Below the pieces are notes generated by a model that ran no database searches, was not told where the DNA came from, and saw only the letters and a list, made by a program, of their open reading frames with translations. Both the position numbers and the translations under genes were made by a program. DNA of 11,376 nucleotides from Salinibacterium sp. (lineage in GTDB: Bacteria > Actinomycetota > Actinomycetes > Actinomycetales > Microbacteriaceae), in contig JANXTJ010000244.1 in the NCBI GenBank assembly GCA_025352485.1, positions 1 to 11,376 of the forward strand, in the 5' to 3' direction. This document shows, piece after piece, positions 6,858 to 11,376 of the stretch (its first letter is position 1; each line of letters starts with the position of its first letter).

Positions 6858-6906
6858 CCGGAGCCGGGAGGCAAACCGAAGAAAGTGCTGAGACGGTGAT
6901 GTGAGA

Positions 6907-6982
6907 TGGTGGGCCCGCCGGGGCTCGAACCCGGGACCAACGGATTAAAAGTCCGATGCTCTACCAACTGAGCTACAGGCCC
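6907..6982 (-). tRNA. tRNA-Lys (anticodon UUU)
   Basis: The minus strand gives a complete 76-base cloverleaf including an encoded CCA (6909-6907). The acceptor stem is GGGCCTG/CGGGCCC with one G-U pair, the D-arm is AGCTCAGTTGGTAGAGC, the anticodon stem CGGAC/.TCCG carries loop CTTTTAA with anticodon TTT at 6949-6947, and the T-arm contains GGTTCGAGCC. It reads lysine AAA/AAG codons. Reading frames across it are spurious. Confidence 0.97.
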
Positions 6983-7032
6983 TACGTTTCAAGCGTACCG
7001 CCCGAAGGATCCCGCAGAATCCGCCGGTGAGT

Positions 7033-7073
7033 CGTGGTCATTTTGACCACGGCGGCCCGATCCCGCGTAAGTT
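7033..7073 (+). promoter_or_regulatory. 19-base dyad overlapping a possible promoter of the GAF-ANTAR genes
   Basis: CGTGGTCA-TTT-TGACCACG (7033-7051) is a perfect 8+8 inverted repeat in the divergent space between the tRNA and the GAF-ANTAR genes. A possible -35 TTGACC (7043-7048) lies inside it and TAAGTT (7068-7073) could be a -10 after a 19-base spacer. A repressor bound at the dyad would cover the -35. The promoter itself is weak. Confidence 0.35.
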
Positions 7074-7077
7074 AGGC

Positions 7078-7239
7078 GTGCGCGTATCCGATCAGGTGCG
7101 GGCGGAGAAGATCGCGTCGTGGATGTTCTCCGAGATGCAGCCCACGGCCGAGGTGGTCAGACAGTGGGATTTATGGAAAAACCGGGGGCGGCTGCCGACC
7201 CGCGCTCCTGGCAGGTCGCGCTCTACGAGCCTTTTCTGA
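7078..7239 (+). CDS. Possible short upstream ORF overlapping the first GAF-ANTAR gene
   Basis: From the GTG at 7078 a 53-residue frame runs into the GAF gene in another phase (it contains RAEKIASWMFSEMQPTAEVV). Up to about 7170 its third codon positions are mostly G or C, while the GAF frame over 7119-7172 is not G/C biased. The GTG would lie only a few bases after the suggested -10, so a leaderless transcript is conceivable. It may equally be a remnant of an N-terminus joined by a frameshift, or chance. Confidence 0.2.
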   Translation: MRVSDQVRAEKIASWMFSEMQPTAEVVRQWDLWKNRGRLPTRAPGRSRSTSLF

Positions 7240-7853
7240 CGATGCTTCCCATCTCCGGACTCTCTATTTCGGTGGTAGGGCGATCGCGACGCGAGTCGAC
7301 AATTTGTGCGAGTGATCCGGTCGCTGTGCGCATCGATGAGATTCAATTCGCGCTGGGTGAGGGGCCTCATTGGCAGGCCCTGCGCACCGGCGCCCCGAGC
7401 ATGGTGGCCGACGTCGTGCATGCCGACCATTCCGGTTGGCCAATGTTCGGTGACGCTCTTCTGCAGCTGTCGGTGGGGGCCATCTTTGCGTTCCCCCTCA
7501 AGATGGGGGCGGTGGTCGTGGGGGTGGCCGACCTCTACCGAGCGACGCCGGGCCAGTTCGATGCCGCACAGGTGGCGACCGCTCAGGCGCTTGCCGAGTC
7601 GACTGCGGCGCCCGCCGTGCGCAGGGCCACGCAAGTTGCGGGCGACGATTTGCCCATCTTCGTGGGAATCGCACCCGAGATGAGGCGCGCGGTTCAGCAG
7701 GCCACTGGCATGATTTTGGTGCAGCTAAACCTCACCGCCACTGAAGCCTTCGTGCGGCTCAAGGCACACGCTTTTACTACGGGGCGCCCTATCCATTGGG
7801 TCGCCCACGAAGTCGTCGAGCGGCGCATAGATTTCAGGTCGATTCCAGATTGA
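7173..7853 (+). CDS. GAF and ANTAR domain regulator 1
   Basis: About 226 residues. A GAF sensor domain spans roughly 15-145: the helix ALYEPFLTMLPISGLSISV at 16-34, then STICASDPV and FALGEGPHWQALRTG at 59-73. An ANTAR domain occupies 170-222: MRRAVQQATGMILVQL with EAFVRLKAHAFTTG. ANTAR proteins bind paired RNA hairpins and prevent transcription termination; the GAF domain probably senses a ligand or redox state. The usual Cys of the GEGPC motif is His here. The ATG at 7173 is chosen because G/C bias at third positions begins there and the N-terminus fits the family; a GTG at 7119 with GGAG at 7104-7107 would add 18 residues. A second GAF-ANTAR gene follows 65 bases later, probably in one transcript. 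Confidence 0.85.
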   Translation: MEKPGAAADPRSWQVALYEPFLTMLPISGLSISVVGRSRRESTICASDPVAVRIDEIQFALGEGPHWQALRTGAPSMVADVVHADHSGWPMFGDALLQLSVGAIFAFPLKMGAVVVGVADLYRATPGQFDAAQVATAQALAESTAAPAVRRATQVAGDDLPIFVGIAPEMRRAVQQATGMILVQLNLTATEAFVRLKAHAFTTGRPIHWVAHEVVERRIDFRSIPD

Positions 7854-7918
7854 AAAATGGTCAACATATGAGTGGGAATGAAATGGCAGCTACCCGATCG
7901 GAGAATGAGGAGCAACAG

Positions 7919-8689
7919 ATGACGGAGAAATCCCGAGAATCTTTGCTTAGCGCAGCGTTCGTCAAACTCGCCGACACTCTCATCGATGACTTCGACGTCG
8001 TTGATCTTTTGCAAACGTTGGTGGAGGAGTGTGTCAGTGTCTTTGACACTCAGGCCGCCGGACTCATGCCGGCCAGCACCGGGGGCGAACTTGAGCTCGT
8101 CGCATCCACGAGCGAAGAAGCCAAACTGGTCGAAATCATGCAGCTCAGCGCGGGTCGTGGTCCGTGCATCGATTGCTATCGTTCCGGCGTGGCCGTGGCG
8201 GTTTCCGATCTCGACGGTGCGAACGAACCGTGGCCCGAGTTTCGCGCAGAGGCGCGCGCCCAAGGCTTTCGTTCGGTGTACGCGGCGCCGATGAGGCTCC
8301 GTGGCGCCGTCATTGGCACTCTCAACCTTTTAGGCACGGCCGCGACCACCCTCAGCCAGCGGGACGCCGACGGGGTTCAAGCCCTCGCTGATGCCGCAAC
8401 CATCGGAATCCTGCAGGAAAGGTTGGTGCGTGAGTCTGGCATGGTCACAGAGCAGCTCAACCGCGCTCTCACCAGCCGAATCTTCATCGAACAGGCCAAA
8501 GGGGTGCTGTCGGAGACAGAGTCGGTGAGCATGGATGAAGCCTTTGCTATGATTCGCAGCTACGCCAGGAGCAACAACTTGCAGCTGCAGGCCGTTGCGG
8601 AGAGCATCACCAACCGGTCGCTGAAGATCGGAAAGTTTGCAACAAAAGCTCCATCTTCGACGACCAAACCGCACCCATTCGTGGGATAA
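7919..8689 (+). CDS. GAF and ANTAR domain regulator 2
   Basis: A 256-residue paralogue-like neighbour of the preceding gene, of the class beginning FVKLADTLIDDFDVVDLLQTL (14-34). The GAF domain covers about 25-165, with GRGPCIDCYRSG at 79-90 and MRLRGAVIGTLNLLG at 125-139. The ANTAR domain is at 183-236, with IEQAKGVLSE and EAFAMIRSYARSNN. A short polar tail follows. It probably acts as an RNA-binding antiterminator or, in related proteins, as part of a stress or two-component response; its target is unknown. The start at 7919 is firm: AGGAG (7908-7912) lies 6 bases before the ATG, and the longer in-frame version would begin inside the previous gene. The protein is only distantly similar to regulator 1, so it is not a recent duplicate. 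Hairpins directly downstream may be relevant to its function. Confidence 0.9.
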   Translation: MTEKSRESLLSAAFVKLADTLIDDFDVVDLLQTLVEECVSVFDTQAAGLMPASTGGELELVASTSEEAKLVEIMQLSAGRGPCIDCYRSGVAVAVSDLDGANEPWPEFRAEARAQGFRSVYAAPMRLRGAVIGTLNLLGTAATTLSQRDADGVQALADAATIGILQERLVRESGMVTEQLNRALTSRIFIEQAKGVLSETESVSMDEAFAMIRSYARSNNLQLQAVAESITNRSLKIGKFATKAPSSTTKPHPFVG

Positions 8690-8723
8690 TTCGCGCAGGT
8701 GCTCGAGACCCCGGACCAAAAGT

Positions 8724-8789
8724 GACTGGCCCGCTGTGAATCACGGATCCTCATGGCGGGTCAGTCTTCCCCCGGAAGTTTTGGCTTCC
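8724..8789 (+). promoter_or_regulatory. Leader with alternative hairpins, possible attenuator or terminator
   Basis: Three stems can form. Stem 1 is an 11-base stem with one G-U pair, 8724-8734 with 8756-8766. Stem 2 is CTTCC-CCC-GGAAG (8766-8778) followed by TTTT, which resembles a terminator. Stem 3 is GGAAG (8774-8778) with CTTCC (8785-8789) across a six-base loop TTTTGG. Stems 2 and 3 share GGAAG and exclude each other. This is the layout of an attenuator in front of the gene at 8827, directly after two antiterminator genes. The simpler alternative is an ordinary terminator of regulator 2. Confidence 0.4.
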
Positions 8790-8826
8790 CGGTGACGAAC
8801 TTCCCCCACGAATCCAGTAGTTTCTG

Positions 8827-9456
8827 ATGGCAGACGACTTTCACAAGCCCACTCAGTATTCGGGCGATAAGTTCGACACCTACGAGGGCGGGGAGGATCC
8901 CGCGCAGATCCTGCGGGTCGCCCACGACACCGCGCACGCCCTGCTGAGCCGCGCTCGGGCCAGCGACGATCCCGGCGTGATCGATCGGCTGGTGGCCTAC
9001 ACCGATACGCACGGGTTAGACGCGCTCGCCGAGCTGTGGGCACGCTCCAGCCCGAGCAGCCTTCCCGGCGCGCTGTGGCGCATCTACCTCCTGCGACTAG
9101 TCATTCGGCAGGATCCGGAGGCGACGAGTTTTCTCTTCCAGCGCGGCACGGAGGTGCTGGCCACCATTGACGCCCTCGTTGCGGGCGCCGTGGTGCCGAC
9201 CGGTCCCGCAGAGATCACCGAGCTCGCCGACCAAATCTTGCGCGGGCTGTTCCGGGGTGACTTCGCGATTGCCCTGGATCGCGCGGCCGCGTTCGGCCGC
9301 ATTCTCGCCTCGGGCTGCACCAGCCTTGCCGATGACGCCGAACTCACCGAGCCGGGCCGCGCGACCGAATTGACGACCAGGGCCGCCCGCTTCGCGCAGA
9401 CCGCTCACGAGCTCACGGCCTGTGCCCGCCTCTATCGCGCGGGCAACCTCGACTGA
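8827..9456 (+). CDS. Conserved-looking actinobacterial protein of unknown function
   Basis: A 209-residue soluble, mostly helical protein. Visible blocks are HKPTQYSGDKFDTYEGG (6-22), ALAELWARSSPSSLPGALWRIYLLRLVIRQDP (66-97), FLFQRGTEVLATIDALVAG (102-120) and EITELADQILRGLFRGDFAIALDRAAAFGR (129-158). I recall very similar proteins in Microbacteriaceae that carry the misleading name 'RNA polymerase subunit beta', but nothing here resembles RNA polymerase beta. No enzyme motif, signal peptide or membrane segment is seen. No ribosome site precedes the ATG at 8827, so translation may be leaderless or use an unusual start. It follows the GAF-ANTAR genes by 137 bases that contain the alternative hairpins, and is convergent with the lipoprotein gene. 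Confidence 0.75.
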   Translation: MADDFHKPTQYSGDKFDTYEGGEDPAQILRVAHDTAHALLSRARASDDPGVIDRLVAYTDTHGLDALAELWARSSPSSLPGALWRIYLLRLVIRQDPEATSFLFQRGTEVLATIDALVAGAVVPTGPAEITELADQILRGLFRGDFAIALDRAAAFGRILASGCTSLADDAELTEPGRATELTTRAARFAQTAHELTACARLYRAGNLD

Positions 9457-9485
9457 CTAACTGACCCGCCGACTGATTGGCTGAC
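9450..9485. repeat. Imperfect 16-base direct repeat at the end of the unknown gene
   Basis: CGACTGACTAACTGAC (9450-9465) and CGACTGATTGGCTGAC (9470-9485) match at 13 of 16 positions with a 4-base spacer. The first copy includes the stop codon of the gene at 8827-9456. It probably arose by slippage; no function is evident. Confidence 0.5.
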
Positions 9486-9500
9486 GGCAGGCATGCGAAT

Positions 9501-9529
9501 GGCCCGCCGAGTGGTTAGCTCGACGGACC
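9501..9529 (-). terminator. Hairpin downstream of the lipoprotein gene
   Basis: On the minus strand GGTCCGTCGAG (9529-9519) pairs with CTCGGCGGGCC (9511-9501) as an 11-base stem with two G-U pairs and a 7-base loop. It starts 22 bases after the lipoprotein stop codon. The two G-U pairs become A-C mismatches in plus-strand RNA, so it suits the minus-strand transcript. No long U-tract follows. Confidence 0.5.
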
Positions 9530-9551
9530 TTCTCAAACACGTGCCTAAAGG

Positions 9552-10223
9552 TTATTTGGCGTGTGCGGTGATCTTCGCGATGCCGACGAGAAGCTTGTCG
9601 GTAACGGCGGTGGTGTTGAACGTCTTGTTCAACAGGGCGGCGGCGTCGGAGCTGATGAGCACGCGAGTGCCCTCCAGAACGGCGTTGCCCTTAGCGTCGG
9701 TGGCCAGCGGCTTGAGGGTCGAGCCATCGAGGTTGAAGATGAACACGTCGTTGGCGACCAGTGCGCCGTTGGCGGTAACTGTGCCGGTAAGGCGTGAGGT
9801 TCCCGGGTCGATCTTGAAGTCGCTTAGACCGACGACCGTGGAGCCCGCCGTGAGGGTGATGCCGGAGCCCTTGTGCTCAATGACACCCTGTACGAACGGA
9901 CGGTAGGACGCGTTCGGGTCGTAGTAGTCAACCTTGCCGCCGGTGATCGGGAAGTGCAGTGCACCATCAACCAGTGTCGCGGTGCCGGTGACGCCGGGGG
10001 TCAGGCCGAGGGAGGTCAGGGCAGCAACGAAGCCCTTGTCCAGTGCGACCTGAGTGTCGACGCCCTCGAGGGCGGGGATCGACGCGAGGGGCTTGGCGGC
10101 CGCTGCGGCGGTCGGAGCCGATGATGCGGTGCTGGATGCGGTGGGGGCCGAGCAAGCGGCCAAGCCGACAACCAGCAGGCTCGCGGTGGCGAGTCCCAGG
10201 GTGATTTTGGAGAGTGTGCGCAT
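9552..10223 (-). CDS. Lipoprotein of unknown function
   Basis: A 223-residue protein with a textbook lipoprotein signal: basic MRTLSK, hydrophobic LGLATASLLVVGL, then lipobox LAAC with Cys24 as the lipid-bearing residue. A Ser/Ala/Thr linker to about residue 45 leads to a mature domain made mainly of predicted beta-strands: ALDKGFVAALTSLGL, LHFPITGGKVDYYD, GVIEHKGSGITLTAG, LTGTVTANGALVANDVFIFNLDG and VLEGTRVLISSDAAALL. The GALHFPITGGKVDYYD / EHKGSGI pattern recalls a beta-sandwich such as HtaA-type domains, but the match is too loose to claim. It probably sits on the outer face of the membrane. The ribosome site AAAGGA is 8 bases upstream of the ATG. It lies 88 bases downstream of the GT-C glycosyltransferase gene on the same strand, and may or may not be co-transcribed. 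Confidence 0.85.
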   Translation of the reverse strand: MRTLSKITLGLATASLLVVGLAACSAPTASSTASSAPTAAAAAKPLASIPALEGVDTQVALDKGFVAALTSLGLTPGVTGTATLVDGALHFPITGGKVDYYDPNASYRPFVQGVIEHKGSGITLTAGSTVVGLSDFKIDPGTSRLTGTVTANGALVANDVFIFNLDGSTLKPLATDAKGNAVLEGTRVLISSDAAALLNKTFNTTAVTDKLLVGIAKITAHAK

Positions 10224-10311
10224 GATTGAAATCCTTTGTTTGGTAAGTGACCGTTGGTGCTGATGAGTGTTCGGTCTACTGCCTTAACAGGATTGGAATT
10301 GGTGGCGGCCG

Positions 10312-11376
10312 TTATGGTTCTGTTATATTTGCGGCGATAAAACCCCGAGTTTCCGCGGAATTTGCCGAACCTGCGGAGCGCAGTGGATGCCGCAGCTCAG
10401 CCCAAGCGCGCGTAAAGGCACCCGGTCCCGACCGCCGGGCCGCCGCGACGAGCACCACAACGATGGCAATCGCGAAGACGACCCTGGCCGGATCCAGCGC
10501 CTCGGGGAACAGGATCCGTTGGGTCATGGCGAGGGGCACGGCGAGCCATTCCCACCGCCCGGTCATCGCAATCATCGGCACGATCAGCAGGGAGTACCAG
10601 GGGTAGCTCGGGCTCACGATCAGGAATGTGCCGCCGATCATCACGACCTGCGCCAGCCACGGGTCATCCGGGTTGGATTTGCGCCAGACATAAAGGGCGA
10701 GCGCGGCGACCAGCAAGACAGACGCCACCACCGCGGCGGCGCCGGGTAGCAGGAGCGAGACGAGGATGAACCGGGATCCGGAGACGTAGCCCTCCTCGCT
10801 GAGGTACCCGGGCAGGTAACCGAGCACCCCGAGACCGCTGACGGCGATGTAGGGCACGTACAGCAGCACAAATACAGCGGCTGCCCCGGTGATCACCGCG
10901 CCGGGGCGTCGACGCAGCAGTGCGAACGATCCGAGAACGGGGATGAGCTTGGTCGAGATTGACGCACCGAGTGCGATCCCGGCAAGCCACGGCCGACGCG
11001 AACTGGCCAGCAGCGTCGCCGCTAACAGGAGTAGGGCGCCGAGGATGTCAATATGCGAATTCGTCGCACCCTCGGTGGCGACAAGGGGGCACCAGCCCCA
11101 CAGTGCCGCCCAGCGTAGATCCCTTCCCCTCGCGACCAGCGCACGCAGCAGCAGGCCGGTGATCGTCAGCGACAGCAGCAGGCACGCGAGCTGCATGGGC
11201 CAGTACTGCGGCCCCGGGCCCGCGATGAAGCGCACCGCCGCGAAAAAGAGTTCGCTCGCGGGGGGATAGATCGTGGTGTACTGCGATCGGTTGATCGCCG
11301 TACAGAGGCGGTCGCCGGTCTCGAGTTCGGTGGCCTTCGCGATGCGGGAGCCCGTGCAATGCGACTCCCGGTCGGC
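10312..11376 (-). CDS. GT-C fold polyprenyl-linked glycosyltransferase (GT87/DUF2029-like), 5' end beyond the window
   Basis: The frame is open from the right edge to a stop at 10312, so 354 C-terminal residues are present and the N-terminus is missing. It is a polytopic membrane protein: several hydrophobic segments are visible, among them LACLLLSLTITGLLLRALVA, ILGALLLLAATLLA, GAAAVFVLLYVPYIAVSG, AVVASVLLVAALALYVW, MIGGTFLIVSPSYPWYSLL and VVFAIAIVVVLVAAA. The motif YTTIYPPASELFFAAVRF near the visible N-terminus is the iYPP block of DUF2029/GT87 and related mannosyltransferases, and STKLIPVLG and SPSYPWYSLL are also typical. Such enzymes transfer mannose or another sugar from a polyprenyl-phosphate donor to cell-envelope glycolipids or glycans at the outer side of the membrane. 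The exact acceptor is unknown. An internal GTG at 11235 would give 307 residues but would discard the conserved iYPP block, so the gene clearly starts upstream. Confidence 0.85.
   Translation of the reverse strand, partial: ADRESHCTGSRIAKATELETGDRLCTAINRSQYTTIYPPASELFFAAVRFIAGPGPQYWPMQLACLLLSLTITGLLLRALVARGRDLRWAALWGWCPLVATEGATNSHIDILGALLLLAATLLASSRRPWLAGIALGASISTKLIPVLGSFALLRRRPGAVITGAAAVFVLLYVPYIAVSGLGVLGYLPGYLSEEGYVSGSRFILVSLLLPGAAAVVASVLLVAALALYVWRKSNPDDPWLAQVVMIGGTFLIVSPSYPWYSLLIVPMIAMTGRWEWLAVPLAMTQRILFPEALDPARVVFAIAIVVVLVAAARRSGPGAFTRAWAELRHPLRSAGSANSAETRGFIAANITEP

Larger units (their letters stand above)
6587..6906. other. Gene-poor stretch between SnoaL-like gene and tRNA-Lys
   Basis: About 320 bases without a secure gene. 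It contains two small hairpins directly after the SnoaL-like gene, one doubtful short ORF (6647-6829), and the T-rich terminator of the tRNA on the minus strand. I recognise no homology in the rest. Confidence 0.6.

Noticed and set aside
6852..6927. A 10-base direct repeat GGCCCGCCGG shared by the tRNA 3' end and the terminator 60 bases away, as an attachment-site remnant.
   Set aside because: The match is short, purely G/C, and falls inside a stem that has its own explanation as a terminator; no integrase is present.
6761..6967. A minus-strand frame reading MVEHRTFNPLVPGSSPGGP.
   Set aside because: This is the well-known spurious translation of a tRNA gene.
8827..9456. Identification of this protein as an RNA polymerase beta subunit.
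   Set aside because: It is far too short and has none of the beta-subunit motifs; the name used for relatives appears to be a database error.
1..11376. CRISPR arrays, defence systems, insertion sequences or rRNA.
   Set aside because: No regularly spaced repeats, transposase-like or nuclease-like proteins, or rRNA sequence was found on either strand.

Overview
The window looks like a chromosomal piece of a high-GC Gram-positive bacterium, most likely an actinobacterium of the Microbacteriaceae type. The reasons are strong G/C bias at third codon positions, GTG starts, two GAF-ANTAR regulators in tandem, an actinobacterial-style GT-C glycosyltransferase and a short LAAC-type lipoprotein. The family-level placement is an inference from protein character only.

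Left part (1-5490): a divergent catabolic-looking locus. A DUF3500 gene, cut by the left edge, runs leftwards. Facing right are three closely spaced genes: an MDR-type NAD(P)H:quinone oxidoreductase, a 777-residue CocE/NonD-type alpha/beta hydrolase with an unusual N-terminal module, and an acyl-CoA-dehydrogenase-fold flavoprotein that resembles two-component (group D) monooxygenases. The 186-base divergent promoter region holds a TTGACA/CATAAT promoter and several dyads, so the two arms are probably co-regulated. Taken together they suggest oxidation and hydrolysis of an unidentified (possibly aromatic, ester or amide) compound. The substrate cannot be read from the sequence.

Middle (5538-6586): a MarR regulator on the minus strand, divergent from a small SnoaL-like (NTF2-fold) protein. 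Between them lies a compact array of palindromes that is an obvious candidate operator. Next comes a 320-base gene-poor stretch with a hairpin, a doubtful small ORF, and the terminator of a tRNA-Lys(UUU) gene on the minus strand (6907-6982).

Right part (7030-9456): two consecutive GAF-ANTAR genes (putative RNA-binding antiterminators that sense signals through GAF domains). They are followed by a leader region with mutually exclusive hairpins and a 209-residue conserved-looking protein of unknown function. A convergent pair on the minus strand closes the window: a 223-residue lipoprotein of unknown function, and the C-terminal 354 residues of a polytopic GT-C (GT87/DUF2029-like) glycosyltransferase cut by the right edge.

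The most unusual items are the CocE hydrolase fusion and its noncanonical acid region, the divergent unknown pathway and its dyad-rich control region, the MarR operator array, and the potential attenuator directly downstream of the ANTAR genes. No transposase, integrase, CRISPR array or rRNA gene was seen.
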